A stretch of 64,000 nucleotides of DNA from Paguma larvata (GCA_030068075.1 CM057825.1:121509434-121573433), one strand, 5' to 3'. Numbered from the stretch's first letter, positions 12,230-24,565 are shown. The notes: generated by a model not told the origin, from the letters alone. Program-made: numbers and translations.

Positions 12230-13204
12230 AACAACTTCCTCCCTCCATCCTGTCTCCACACAGCACATTCCATCCCCTTTCCTTTCCACGCATTTACTAA
12301 AAAGTATCCCGGGCATCGGGAGATGCCCAGAGAGTCCGTGACTGAAAATCCTGAGTCGGCATCTTTTGTTCTGAAGTGCTTTTCTTAGCTTGACCTGATT
12401 TCGCTCCAGAGGTGAGGATTATAAGATCTGGTAGCATTTTTGGGGCATTCGGGGACTGAGCGTCAAAAGGCGGGTAAATACTTGATCGTAACCACGGACA
12501 AGCCGGGGCTTAGCGCCTGCCATTGGATGGCTGCCCAATGACGGGATACGAAATGAATCTGTGGGCCTGTTGTGATTTTTTTTCCCCCTCGTCCCCACCA
12601 CCTCCTCCCTCTGGGTTGTTGAAGACTTCCTTTTAAATATAATAATTAAATGTGGAACCTAGATGCTGGAGACAGAATACTCTGCTTGGCAAAACATTCA
12701 AATTAATATTGTGATCCTAAGCAGGAGATGATTAAGGTTACTCTGCACCACCGAAGTCTTTTCTTTTTATTATCCGTATCAACACACCATAGCGACCGCA
12801 GAACTATTAAACACACCCAACCCCTTCCTTAGTTTGCTTTTGGGCTGATGAAACTGAGAGTCAGCAAGGACAGGACGCTACACAGCCATCGTGACCCAAA
12901 GAAGCTGAAAGAAACAAACTGGGGGGAAGTGCTAATGAAAACAACCAGCTGTGATGAAATCGGCGGACTGGATTCTGAAAGCACTGTCTTCGTGTGACGT
13001 TTCGTAGTTTCCAGGCAATGCTGGGATATCTATTCATGATCTTTTAAATGCATGCAACCTCTCCTGGCATGTAAGGTGGCATCTGCTAGACTGGTAACAA
13101 CACTGGAGATTTAGTCCACGAGAAATAAAACCCCGATGAACTGACAAAGAAGAAGTAATAGTAGCAAGTACTTGAAACTGTGCCCAGTCTTGTATTGTGA
13201 CAGC

Positions 13205-13388
13205 ATTCACTTGACTATTTTTATAGAGTACCTACCAGGTGCCAGGTGCTATGCTGGGGATACAAGTGGGGAACAAGACAGACAAGCCCCCTGATATCAT
13301 GGACCTGACATTTTGGTGGGGAAGATGCAAAGAAAACAAGTAAACAAGGTAATTTTAGGTAATCAGCTATGATGAAAGTAAAAGGCCT
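13205..13388 (+). repeat. Ancient LINE-like repeat, part 1
   Basis: The words CCAGGTGCTATGCTGGGGAT, GAACAAGACAGACAAG and CAAGTAAACAAGGT match an old mammalian repeat that typically opens with ATTCATTCAACAAAT. I am not certain of its RepBase name. The SINE at 13389 splits it, and it continues at 13640. Confidence 0.6.
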
Positions 13389-13638
13389 AGGGGTACCTGG
13401 GTGGCTTGGTTGGTCAAGCATCCAACTCTTGATTTGGGCTCAGGTCATGATCTCACGGTTCGTGGGATCGAGCTCCGCGTCAGGCTCTGCGCTGATAGGG
13501 TGGAGCCTGCTTGGGATTCTCTCTCTCCCTCTCTCTCTTCTGCCCCTTCCTCTACTTGCCTGCGCACATGTGCACACGCTCTCTCTCTCTCTCTCTCTCT
13601 CAAAATAAATAAATAAACACTAAAAAAGAAAAGAAAAT
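13389..13638 (+). mobile_element. Felid SINEC
   Basis: The head is GGGGTACCTGGGTGGCTTGG, with a CT repeat and an AAATAAATAAATAAACAC tail. It is inserted in the old LINE-like repeat that resumes beyond it. Confidence 0.92.
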
Positions 13639-13639
13639 G

Positions 13640-14060
13640 GTGACCTCACAGAGAGAGATGCTGGTAGGATTCTTTACATAGGGTGGGCTACCTTCTGTAA
13701 GGAAGGCTTCCCCAAAGAGGTAATGGTTTAGCCAAGCCCTGAATGGCAGAAGAGGGTATCTGCTTGCAAAGATCTGGGGGAAAGTGTCACAGGCAGATGG
13801 AAGGGCAAAAGTGAAGCTCCTCAGGCGGCAGCGGTCCTGACACGTTCAAAGAAGAGACGAGAGAACTTGCCACGGCCACGCGAGATGAAGAGCAGAAGGG
13901 CAAGAGCCCGGGCAGGTTACGGAGGACCGTGTAAGCACGGGAGGAGTTGGATCTTTTGTTTTCGCTGCAGTGGAAATGAGCCTTGGAAAGCTCAACCGGT
14001 TAGCGTCAAGCAGCTAACGGAATTCATGATGGAACGAAGTTAAGGTGAAGATCCACGTGT
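13640..14060 (+). repeat. Ancient LINE-like repeat, part 2
   Basis: The copy resumes after the SINE: GGAAGGCTTCCCCAAAGAGG, AAGCCCTGAATGGCAG, then GTTACGGAGGACCGTGTAAG and GGATCTTTTGTTTTC. The same family recurs at 20.7, 28.8, 29.6, 32.0, 48.0 and 52.2 kb. Confidence 0.55.
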
Positions 14061-14186
14061 CACTATACCCCCAAAGTCGCCAGTGCTCAAATGCAAGATG
14101 GGCAAGCAAGAGCGCTAGACCTGAGGCTTGGAGACTGGGGTTCTGTCCCTTAGCCTCGACCAGTCACGACGAGTTAAGTGGCAGGG

Positions 14187-14300
14187 CTTCGTTAGTTCAT
14201 TCGCCAAACATTTACTAACTGCCTACTGTGTGTTTAGGTTCAAATGCTGGGATCTAATCCCAGACCTCAAAGAGCTCGCAGTCTAGTAGGATGAAATCAC
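14187..14300 (+). repeat. Ancient LINE-like repeat, 5' segment
   Basis: GTTCATTCGCCAAACATTTACTAAC, GCCTACTGTGTGT and AAAGAGCTCGCAGTCTAGTAGG are the opening words of the family described for 13205. Confidence 0.55.
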
Positions 14301-14449
14301 AACAGAATTAGCACATCTGTACATATATCTGGATATTCCTGGCTAACAGGCTGTAGTTCCAGGTGATTCTTATAAGGTTTAAATGAGATGTATGCTGTGT
14401 AAACAGTGACTAATTTATAAAAGGCAACTTTTGCTTACACAAATCAACA

Positions 14450-14760
14450 CTCTTTCCATTGAAAGTGACAGAAATCCAGCTCAAGCTGATTAAGTTGGAA
14501 AGAGATTCATTCTCTTAGCTCGCTAAAAACCTCACTTCAGGTGTGGCTGGATCCAGGAACTCAACCAGTGTCATCAGAACTAAACTCACTCTCTCCATTC
14601 TGCCTTCCTGCACAACAGCTTTATTCCATGGAAGATTTTCCGCCTCGTGGTGACAAAATGGCCTCCGACAACTCCAAGAGTACATCTTATCTTCCTTACA
14701 ACCTTATCAGTAAGTTATTTTTCTCTCCAGTACAGAAATAAAATTGTGAACCCAGTTCTT
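14450..14760 (+). repeat. Ancient interspersed repeat, family uncertain
   Basis: The words GTGTGGCTGGATCCAGGAACTC, CAACCAGTGTCATCAG and GTGGTGACAAAATGGCC recur in the same order at 55.65-56.09 kb. The two copies are diverged members of one old family. Confidence 0.55.
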
Positions 14761-15137
14761 ACTGGGTCAACTGCCCAGTCTTGAACCCATCGCTGTGCTC
14801 AAAACAGCTCTGAAGAAAAATAACAAAGCTGGATGGCCAACATTATATTATTCCAAAACTTAGAATACACTGGGGAAATGGAATACATTTGTTGGCTTAT
14901 GACTGAGCCACTTAAGTAATGCCTCTTAAAAATGCCTTGGAATAGTAGGATGAGATGAGCTTCACCCAAAATGTAGATGAGAAACGGTTCCCCTAAAAGA
15001 AAAATCAGGGTGCTGTTGCCTCAAAATGAAGCAATTTTAGGCTGGTAAAATTTATAGATGATTATTCAGTACTGCAATTATATTAAGGTGAGCAGCTAAC
15101 TAATTGGTGAATTTCCTTTTAGTGTCAAAATTCTATA

Positions 15138-15240
15138 AATTCATTCACTCATCCAGCATTATACATTGAGCACATACTATGTGTTATATCCCATTCTAGG
15201 TACTGAAGACAGAACAACGAACAAAGTGTATGAAATTTAA
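15138..15240 (+). repeat. Ancient LINE-like repeat, 5' segment
   Basis: ATTCATTCACTCATCCAGC, GAGCACATACTATGTG and CATTCTAGGTACTGAAGACA fit the same family as the copy at 14187. Confidence 0.55.
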
Positions 15241-15987
15241 GAATGGATATCATACAAGGTACATACATGTTGAAATAAAATGAACATTCTAGTTTACATA
15301 GAATTGATCATTATAAGACTTAAGATCATGTTTGGATCCATAAAGGAGCAATTAAGGACAGAAGCAAGAATTTTCAGTACCACATTATATGAAAATTTCT
15401 ATAATTACATGTATGTATGTAGCAGTTGTAAGGAAAAAAAAAACAAAAAACCTATAAATACATGTTTTAAAGAAACATACCAGAATCTGAACCTAGCCAC
15501 CTCTAAACTGATTACAGAACAAAAACATGCATAAGGAACAATTTTTAAAAAGATTTTTGTATAATGTCTTTGTTGGCTATTATTAAAGAATTGTTTGACG
15601 ACCTCCTTTGACTGAATACATGTGCTAAAATTTTTTAAGTAATGCCTCTTAAGAATGAGGCGCTTTCTCCATTCCTTGTTACTACTCAATAAACAAAGTC
15701 AAATACCACTCGCTGCCCTTATATGATTTCCAACTCATGGGCTTTGGACAAGTAAATATTTTGTTTAAAATGTTATGAATATGTGAATATTTCAAAGAGC
15801 TCCTTTGGAGTAAAGGTTAGGCATCAAACTAAACTACTATGGTACCAATAGCTATAGTCTATCCCTACCCTTCACATCCTTAAGTCCATTTCAGAGAACT
15901 GTCAAGTAAATATATACTTGTGATCAGTTATTGTGTCCGAAATATTCAATAATATTTTAAGACAGTATTAATCCGATAAGTTTCGTT

Positions 15988-16090
15988 GTTGTGTAACTTT
16001 AAGAAAACCCATACATTTTCCTGGTCCTCAGTTTCATTATTTGTAAAATGCAAAGAAAGAACTGAATATAAGCTCTATGAAGTGACACAT
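15988..16090 (+). repeat. MIR core fragment
   Basis: GTGTAACTTTAAG, CCTCAGTTTCATTATTTGT and AAAATGCAAAG mark the MIR core. Confidence 0.55.
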
Positions 16091-17499
16091 ACATATATAC
16101 ACATATACTTACATACTTACACACAACCAGAGCCAATCTCTGCATCCCTAGCACCAAGCCCCAGTATTTATTCAATAAAGACTCATTCAGGGAGCAAACC
16201 ATTTAAGGAATAATCAATTACTCCCCAAACTGCAAATCCATGTTCTCATTCTCAACTTATTAGAGGCAGAGAGAAAGAGACAGAGACAGAGAGGTAGGTG
16301 GGGAATAAGGACAGTGGAATGAATTTTTCATAAAACTAACACTTCATTTGATTTAGGAATTGTATTTTATTTTTAGAAATACTTCTTACCTACATGTTTG
16401 GTGTTAAAATGCCGTATCATTTATGAAATGATGCTGATAATTTTTTATAGTTACTTTTTACGAAATTTCCTTTCGTAGCAAAAGTGGAAGTTAGTACACT
16501 AGGTTGATCCCCCAGATCTTCAATTTCTTTAAATTTTTTAATCATCTTGGAAACCACTAGTGTGGTGAACCAAAGGCAAGAATGATTCCTGAATTTCTCT
16601 TAAGCTCCAGCATTGCAGGAGATAAACTTTTCTTGCTGGGTGGTCTGAACCATATTAATTCATCAGGGAGTGATTCAGCACCATGGACAGATCTCCAAAT
16701 GTAGGGCCCATCTTGGAGGACAAAGGGCTGAGTTTAAATGAGTAGAATACAGTACAGTCTCTGTTTTGAGCATGGCAGTCTTCATGTGAGCCCACAACTC
16801 CAGACCTAACACCTAAATTAATGAGTTTAAGTCTCCATTGAATAAAGTATTCAGATTATGATTACACTTAGTTTCATTAACTGCATGCTCAGAATACTGT
16901 GATGGGGTTTCCCTTTCAACTTGTAATGAACTTTATTGAGAATTCTTATTGAGGTTTGCAGGCAGCTTCCTAAACCTTATTATAAATTATTTTAATATAT
17001 GTATTATGGAATTAAATTATGTTGCCTAAGTTTATAATGGCTGTTATTTTTAAAAGAAAAAAAACTCAACACTGATTTTGAAGAACAGCGAGTTGACTGA
17101 ACTGAAAACTACTTTGGAAAGGATCTGTACTCAACTCCTGACAGCTAATCCTGAAATTTCCGTCCTTCCATGTCAGATGTGGCATTTTCATTTTCCTACC
17201 GAAAGCAGTGTGACCCTAACCCAACCAATTCCCCTTCTCCCGTTAGACAATTTGTATACAACTAATCAAATCTGCAAGAAAGACCTATATTCTAAGACTG
17301 ATAGATCTCCCCTTGGTCAAAGGTGAAAGTACATGAAATTTTTCTGCTTTCCTTCACTATGATTGTTGGGAAGTTGTGAGGGCATATTTCCCTCTCAGAA
17401 CAAAATATCAATTTCTCGAGAAACTGTCCTAATTTCTTTGCTTCCCTTTGGCCCCAAATGTTTCAGGCGGTCTCCTGGATGTGCCACCAGCATCCTGCC

Positions 17500-17665
17500 C
17501 TTACGCCTACCATGCTTCTCTGCAATTACCTGTTTACCCTACTGTCTCATCAACGCTAAGAGGACAGTTCCTCTTTTCTGTCTCATTCGTCTGTATACCT
17601 CCAATTCCTGGCACGTTGCCTGGCAGCATTTTAATAAATATCGGTTAAATGTTGATTGATTCAAG
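17500..17665 (-). repeat. L2 3' end
   Basis: The antisense L2 ending is visible: CGCTAAGAGGACAG, CCTGGCACGTTGCCTGGCA and AATAAATATCGGTTAAATG. Confidence 0.55.
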
Positions 17666-17884
17666 GCAAATATTAATGACAAGACATCAGACAAACTGGC
17701 TAAACTCTGAGTCCTCCAACACAGAAATGGTGCCTTTATCTCGATTGGTCCATTTTCAAAGATTCGTGTAGGCTAACAGTGATTGCTAGCAGAAACCAAT
17801 AAATAAGGAGAAGAAAGAGAACAAGAGACATAATTTGGAGCATCACCCAGTGTAGGTCCCTGGGAAAGGTGCAAAAAAGGTCAT

Positions 17885-18010
17885 GAATAGAGTACGAAGC
17901 TTAAAGCCAGACACAGATGGATTCATGTTTAAACTCACATATAGGATCTGAATGGCAGGTTACTTAAACTCTCTGGCCACGGTTTTCTCATCTAGAATAT
18001 GTGGGTTCAA
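17885..18010 (+). repeat. MIR fragment
   Basis: AAAGCCAGACACAGATGG, CTTAAACTCTCTGGCC and TTTTCTCATCTAGAATAT follow the MIR order. The copy is cut by the SINE at 18017. Confidence 0.55.
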
Positions 18011-18016
18011 GATCTT

Positions 18017-18232
18017 TTTCTTTTTTTAATGTTAATTTATTGAGAGAGAAAGAGAGACAGGGAGAGACAGAGCACGAGTTGGTGAGGGGCAGAGAGAAAG
18101 GGAGACACAGACTCTGAAGCAGGCTCAAGGCTCCCAGCTGTCAGCACAGAGCCCAATGCGGGGTCTGAACCCATGAACTGTGAGATCGTGACCTGAGCTG
18201 AAGTCAGACACTTAACCAACTGAAGTGCCGAT
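18017..18232 (-). mobile_element. Felid SINEC
   Basis: Antisense copy: the A-tail appears as TTTTTTTAATGTTAATTTATT, and the head is at 18225-18232. GATCTTTT words on both sides suggest the target-site duplication. Confidence 0.9.
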
Positions 18233-18362
18233 CTTTTCAATTATTTCATGGGGCTATTGTGAGAAGCAAAATCCATGCATGTGACAGGGGCAGAACAAAC
18301 AGTATTCTGTTTTGTTTATTACTCTCTTTATATCCACACTAAGTGTCAAAAACATAGTAGGC

Positions 18363-18444
18363 TACTTGTTGGAATGAGCACTGAGTGTTATATGGAAACC
18401 AATTTGACAATAAATTATTAAAATAAAATAAATTAAAATAAAAT
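18363..18444 (+). mobile_element. 5'-truncated carnivore L1, 3' tip only
   Basis: GGAATGAGCACTGAGTG, TATGGAAACCAATTTGACAA and an A-rich tail are the very end of the carnivore L1 3' UTR. The same end appears antisense at 46.27 kb. A perfect 13-base duplication AAACATAGTAGGC (18350-18362 and 18445-18457) brackets it, so this is a real target-primed insertion of about 80 bases. Confidence 0.85.
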
Positions 18445-19073
18445 AAACATAGTAGGCATGCTGCATCATTTAATCCTCATCTATAAATAGAAACTCTCCC
18501 AAAGAAACTGTGTCCAAGAATAGGCTTCGCCTAGTATGGAAGGAACAGACCTTGGCATCTTTTAAACCAAACCAGACACTGTGATGGGCACTTAGGCTTT
18601 CTTTACAAATAGTCCTACAGCTGGTTTGAAGCACTTTGGAAAAGCAATGCAAATCTAATTAGGCAATGCCATGTGGCCGGCATTAGTAGCAATTTTTGAA
18701 AACAGCCCAGGAGATGGCTTGCAGAAAGTGGTAGGGCTATTTTTTTTCTTTTAAGGGCTCTGTTTCTGTGTTGCTCACACACACACACATACACACGCCC
18801 TCATGAATACACAATCTCATCTTCTGGGTGAAAATCCTAGGCGTGTGTGAGACCATACAGATTCCTATGGGCCTGGTCTGCCACCGTAAATAAAATATTA
18901 AAACCAATATTCCTAACCAAACAGAAGCTCATGTGCTTCAACGGGAATAGAAGAAAAACATAAGACAGGAACAAATGGCTAAGAATAGGACAGCTGGCCC
19001 ATCAGAACTATTTCCTTGGGAAGAAATTGACAGATTCTTCAGTTCTCATCGGCATCAAAAACATTAGTAGTAA

Positions 19074-19112
19074 CAAACACACACACATCCACACACACAC
19101 AGACACACAGAC
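19074..19112. repeat. Imperfect (CA)n tract
   Basis: ACACACAC runs broken by TCC and AG. Confidence 0.8.
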
Positions 19113-19261
19113 TGTGTCACCAACTGACACACACAGAGGACAAACATTTTCACTTTGAAATGTCAACTGCACGATGAATTCCGGCTGGTGTGTATCATTG
19201 CCCCCTCGTTAATGGACCGCATTAGCACAAATGTTCACTCGTCCCACAGACCACGCCAACA

Positions 19262-19490
19262 TGTAGGTTACCGGCCACTATGCTAAGTTCACTCTGTGTG
19301 TTAATGCATTTAATCCTCCCACGCAATCTTGTATTTTGCTTGTACTTTATAGAATGGGAAACTGAGGTTCAGAAAATGAAATTTACTTTCCCAAGATTAC
19401 GTAGCCAAGAGGCGACAGAGCAGATACCCAGGGCGGTTACATCTACCTCCCGAGCCCATATCCCCCACCGCCTCACTGCACTGTCTCAAA
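19262..19490 (-). repeat. MIR
   Basis: Antisense MIR: GCATTTAATCCTCCCACGC, GAATGGGAAACTGAGGTTCAG, CCCAAGATTACGTAGCC. Confidence 0.65.
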
Positions 19491-19902
19491 GACATACTGG
19501 ACATGTTTAGTGGGTATCAACCACACGTGAAGAACCCTTCCCTAACACTGAATACTTTGAGAAAACCAGAATTCTTGATCTAAAGCCACACAAAATTGAT
19601 TCTGCACTGAACCTACAGATGCGTTTAGCTAATCAACTCCAGACCCAACCCCTAACTCTTACTAACTTCATCACTTACTGACTCCTGTGCCAAAACTGTA
19701 ACCTAACAGTCATAGACCTTTGGATGGAACAGTTTTAGCATGCCCTATTGTGGAAAAGGCGGCTCACATTTCAGAAACAAGAGTGGTGGTAGCTATGGCT
19801 TCGTTGAAAAGAGTTAGAGCCTCACAAGAGTTGGAATTAGCCAAGTGCCCTCAAAACTCAAAATACCACGGGTCCTGCTAATGGGTTCCATTGGCTAGAG
19901 AT

Positions 19903-20030
19903 TCATTCATGCATGCATGTGTTCGTTCATTCAACAGACTACTAATGAACACTGTATCATTTCATTGGAGATACGGGGGTGAGTAAAACAAACACAACCC
20001 CTTTCCGACCCCAACAAAGCTTAAAACGGC
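19903..20030 (+). repeat. Ancient LINE-like repeat, 5' segment
   Basis: TTCGTTCATTCAACAGACTAC and GGAGATACGGGGGTGAGTAAAAC match the family noted at 13205. Confidence 0.5.
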
Positions 20031-20689
20031 AATCCCCACCCCACTTCTCAAGCATGGCCTTCTTGGAGAGCTGGCTCCACCACAGCCATGAGAGGGGCTG
20101 AGATACTCTTCACCCCACTCGACTGGGTGAACTGGGGTCAGACAGCTGACCCAGGGGAAGCCGGGCCACTGGCTGGTCAGAAGCTAATCACTTTTTCTCT
20201 CTCTGCAGAATATGAGCTAAAAGACACCGCAGTTAAGGGTATTAAAGACAACAGTGATGCTTTACCGACTCCACCTACTGAAGTCCTGAAGGCGGCCCTG
20301 ATTCCTACCCTTCCCGAGCCTGGATATTCACCAGAAGATACCCCGTGTGTATCCGACAAAGTTCAGGCTATGTCGTCAGACAGACCTGGGGATGAATCCT
20401 ACTTCCTCTATTAACTAGGACACCGTGGACAAGTTCTTTTGCTTTTAATATTATTGTGGATATTTCCAAATACACACAAAGATAGAATGGACTCCCATGT
20501 ATTTGGCCAACAAATAATAATAATAATAATGCATGCAATAGTAATATTTCCTCCCTTCTGTTTCACCTGCCATCCTCCACAATTTTATAGTTTCCTGGCA
20601 ATTTTTAAAGTAAACCTCAGTCATGATGTCAGGGGAGTTCCTTAGTTTCCCACGGGATAGGATGCCTCTGTGACAGTACAAAGTACGTG

Positions 20690-21020
20690 CTCTCGTGCAG
20701 TTTACATTGTAGTGGAAGAGGCATAAATAAGGAGGTAGACAATTTCAGAAGGAACAAAAGTTATGAAGAAAATAATGGGGGAAACGGGAACAGGAACTTG
20801 GGGGCCAAAGGGAGACAAGGAAGTCCCCTCCAATGAGGCAGCTCTGGGCATACGATGTAAAAGGGTGGAGGCCTAGGAGCACAGCAAGTGCAAAGATCCT
20901 GGGGCAGGGATGAATGAGCAAGGCTGTTCGAGGGCTTTTTTGGGTACAAAATGAGCTTACGCATCCAGAGCTGAACACAAGGCCTAGCACAAAGCAAGGG
21001 CTCAATAAATGTTAGTTACT
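20690..21020 (+). repeat. Ancient LINE-like repeat
   Basis: TGCAGTTTACATTGTAGTGG, GGAGCACAGCAAGTGCAAAG and ATCCTGGGGCAGGGATGAA are typical of the family at 13205. Confidence 0.55.
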
Positions 21021-21198
21021 GCTCCTTCTGAGAAAGGACTCATCACGAGCCCTACGCTGGAGGCTGTTTTGGAAAGAGCTCTCTTTTCTCCAGTGCCAGT
21101 GGATCTTTGGGTTCACTTCACACATCCTTCAAACACTTCAACTTCTAGGCAGGAAGACTTACCCCTTCTGGAAGCATCTCTCCCAAAACGAGAGGCCA

Positions 21199-21424
21199 CA
21201 TAGGGTAGTGGTTAAAACAGACCTTGGGGTCTGACGGGCCGGGTTTCCATCCCAGCTCCACCATTTAGTAGCTGTATGAACTCTGGATAAGCCATTTAAC
21301 CTCTCTAAGCTCCGGCTTCCCCACCTATAAGACGGTAGAAACAACAGCACCAACCTAATAAGGTTTTGAACACTCAGCGTGGAGGCGGCGGTTAGAATGC
21401 TGTCTATAAAAGTTACTGTTAACA
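21199..21424 (+). repeat. MIR, nearly full length
   Basis: Sense MIR with all parts in order: TAGTGGTTAAAACAGACC, GGTTTCCATCCCAGCTCC, TTTAACCTCTCTAAGC, CCACCTATAAGACGG and an AT-rich end. Confidence 0.75.
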
Positions 21425-22235
21425 TTTCACTATCTTACATATTTTGTACTCTTATACACCTGCCCTGATTAGGAAACTCCCCTGATTTTTAAAAGATATT
21501 TGGGAATATCCCAGCCGGTGTCTCCAGAAGTCAAGCAAAGGACATTTGGGTGTCTTGGTAAGTATGGGGAATTAGTGGAAATCCATTTGGCCCTAGATAT
21601 GGGCCTCACAACACCTTCACAAGCTGAATCATGGATCTGGTTTTCATCTGGTTCCTGGCAAGCCCGCTGGGAAGTAAGTGATCCTGGAGGTGGGGGGAGG
21701 GGTGGTCAGGGAAGAGCCGAGGCTGGAATGGGAGCCTGGCCCTTCTGATGGATTTTGGGTCCTGAAACATCCAGCCAGCATTTCTCCTCCATTTGCGGTG
21801 AGATGTCACCTGCTAGGTAAACACCGTAACGATCAACTCAGTTCCAAAGAGGGGCTGCACGTTTGGGCGGAACACGCAGAGGGGACTCTGTCCCATAAGC
21901 CTACGAGAGCGCACCATCAAGACATCGGCTGGGTATATTCCAACACTGACCAGGTGAAAAATTTTATGTGGATGCTTTTATAGACCCTGGGAGACATGTT
22001 GTATGCTGTGGCAATAAAGGCTTTGTAATTGCTGCTGACTTATTTAGCGTTGTTTTCAGTCTCTACCACGTCATGAAACAACCCTGCACAACCAAAATTC
22101 TACTATCGAGCTGGCTGTACGAAATACAATGTACTATGCCGTGGCGTGGATCCTGGAACAGAAAAGGGACATAAGAAAAGGAACTAGTGAGATCCGAACA
22201 CTATCCACAGTTTAGCTAAAAATAAGGTGCTCATG

Positions 22236-22380
22236 TTGACATCGTCGTTTTGACAGGTGTACCACACGAACGAACGATGTTAACATTAGGGGGAAGTGGG
22301 TGAGGAGTATAGAGAGCTCCGCGTGTTATCTCTGCAACGTCTCCGTAAATATAAAATCATTTCGAAATCAAAATCATATG
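22236..22380 (+). repeat. Old L1 3' end fragment
   Basis: GATGTTAACATTAGGGGG, AAGTGGGTGAGGAGTATAG, CTCTGCAACGTCTCCGTAAA and TCATTTCGAAATC follow the 3' end of old mammalian L1s. Confidence 0.6.
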
Positions 22381-22486
22381 GATTTTTGAAAAAGTGTGCT
22401 GTGAACACGAGTGAGCTGAGAAACATCAACTCAGGCTCTCTCCTTGTATCCATGGCCTTCTGGCCTTCAATCGCATCTCTTGTCTT

Positions 22487-22704
22487 TTTTTTTTTTTTTA
22501 ATGTTTATTTTTGAGAGACAGAGACAGGGCGTGAGCGAGGGAGAGGCAGAGAGAGAGGGAGACGCAGAATCCGAAGCAGGCTCCAGGCTCTGAGCTCTCA
22601 GCACAGAGCCCAACGCGGGGCTTGAACTCAGGAACCATGAGATCAGGACCTGAGCCGAAGTCGGAGGTTATAACTGACTGAGCCCCCCCCCCCCAGGCGC
22701 CCCT
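22487..22704 (-). mobile_element. Felid SINEC
   Basis: Antisense copy with a T-run at 22487-22499 and the head ending CCAGGCGCCCC. A C10 run sits within the head. Confidence 0.92.
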
Positions 22705-23284
22705 CGCGTCTCCCATCCTGAAGATGAAAGGGAGCCTATATTTACTCCCAAAAAGCATGGGGAGTGTCCCTGGCAGGCTGGGCGGCTTGGGTGGGGGGAG
22801 ACAGAAGCACGCTCATAGCACTAGAGGACGAAATGTGCCTTCAAAAGCAAACTCTAATTATACAGAAGCCGAGGAGCGTTTCGCGAAAAATCACTATCTC
22901 ATCTGAATCTAACATCCTGTTCATCAAAGGGGTCGAGGCCCTTTTGATTATCAGACTCCGTATTTTTAGGCAAAATATCACTGAATGCCTGGAAAGAACA
23001 AGAACAGCATCAGCTGAAGAAAAATTCGTCCTCGGATAAAAAGGCAAGTCTTGTGTATCACAGGAAGAATCAGCCCGAGGAAATTGACACAGGGAACTTG
23101 ACAACATTTGCCCAGAGCGAGGCTTTTCTCTCCGCTGCCCCAATATGCCTTCACCCCAGGCCTTCTCCACTCCCTTCCTTCCTGATGGCCAGATTTCTGC
23201 AGACTTTTGATCCTCTGAGCCTGACCAAAGCATAACGGAAAGATCAGAAAGGCGTCTAGTATTAGTATTAAGATGAGGAAAGAG

Positions 23285-23417
23285 GGGCGCCTGGGTGGCT
23301 CTGTCGGTTCAGAGTCCGACTTCGGCTCAGGTCATGATCTTGCAGTCCGTGGGTTCGAGCCCCGCATTTGGCTCTGTGCTGACGGCTCAGAGCCTGGAGT
23401 TTGCTTCGGATTCTGTG

Positions 23418-23465
<48 letters not shown>

Positions 23466-23517
23466 CCCTGCTCACGCTCTGTCTCTCTTTCTCAAAAATA
23501 AATAAACATTAAAAAAA
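23285..23517 (+). mobile_element. Young felid SINEC with perfect target-site duplication
   Basis: A near-consensus head GGGCGCCTGGGTGGCTC, a 38-base (CT)n block (23424-23461) and an A9 tail are present. A perfect 15-base duplication AAGATGAGGAAAGAG flanks it at 23270-23284 and 23518-23532. The low divergence suggests a recent insertion that may vary between cats. Confidence 0.96.
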
Positions 23518-24097
23518 AAGATGAGGAAAGAGAAATAGATGGAGAGGAGTATTCTCTTAAGGCTATGTGAATGGATCACTGAACAGAGATGGAAACGATA
23601 TTCGAATCTGGGTTTTTGAATTCCTAGTCAAATCTGGTAACTTGAATGTTTAGTGACAAATACCCCGACAACGGCATGAGGTGCCCCCTCTTGGTATATC
23701 ACAAACGGGTGCATTTTTCTTTCCATTTTTTGTGATGGTACATCTTCATTGCTCACAATGTCGAGAGAGGGGTTCAATTGAACTGGTGCATTCCAATTCT
23801 GACACCAAGAGCTGGTCTAACTTCTCGGTTGAATGGATTCCTTCTCTCCTAGTTCTCTATGGTTCAAAACAGGCTCTGGTGACTGCCTGGCCTTTTGAAC
23901 CCCTAATCATGGATAAATATCAGTCATTTAGGCATATCCTCTCGGTAAACTCCTAAAACCGTTCCCTCTCCTGAACATGTAAATTTTCCCTGTGTCTACA
24001 ATATGTAAATAGCTCTTGTGAATCAATAAAAAGATAAAGTCACAAGGTAGGCTATCTTTCCAACTAGTAAATTACTTATAAAAATTAAACTGATTAA

Positions 24098-24310
24098 GGG
24101 GCTCCTGAGTGGCTCAATAGGTCAAGCATCTGACTAATGGTTGCAGCTCTGGTCATGACCTCATAGTTTGTGAGTTCAAGCCCCACATCGGGCTCTGTGC
24201 TGACAATGTGGAGCCTGCTAGGGATTCTCTCTACCTCTCTCTCTCTCTCTCTGCCCCCCGGCTTGCTCTTTCCCTCAAAAATAAATAAATTAAAAAAAAT
24301 TTTTTTAAAC
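24098..24310 (+). mobile_element. Felid SINEC, plus arm of an inverted pair
   Basis: The head is GGGGCTCCTGAGTGGCTCA. A perfect 17-base duplication AAAATTAAACTGATTAA sits at 24081-24097 and 24311-24327. Confidence 0.95.
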
Positions 24311-24358
24311 AAAATTAAACTGATTAATGTAAATCTGTGTCAGAGCTATATGCTTCTT

Positions 24359-24565
24359 TTTTTTATGTTTTATTTTATATTTGAGGAAAAGAGACAGAGC
24401 GTGAGCAGGGGAAGGGCAGAGAGAGAGGGAGACACAGAATGAGAAGCAGGCACCAGGCTCCGAGCTGTCAGCACAGAGCCCGACGCGGGGCTCGAACTCA
24501 CAGACCGTGAGATCATGACCTGAGCTGAAGTTGAATGCTTAACCGACGGAGCCACCCAGGCGCCC
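24359..24565 (-). mobile_element. Felid SINEC, minus arm of an inverted pair
   Basis: Antisense copy ending in CCACCCAGGCGCCC. A perfect 18-base duplication CAGAGCTATATGCTTCTT sits at 24341-24358 and 24566-24583. It lies only 48 bases from the oppositely oriented SINE before it. Confidence 0.95.

Noticed and set aside
12419..12601. Possible small exons in intron 2 continuing SHISA9
   Set aside because: No minus-strand frame in 1-26441 shows the expected His-Ala-Thr-Gln continuation or its PDZ-ligand tail.
23285..23360. tRNA-like boxes A and B suggesting a tRNA gene
   Set aside because: They belong to the tRNA-derived head of the felid SINE. No cloverleaf with an acceptor stem can be drawn.
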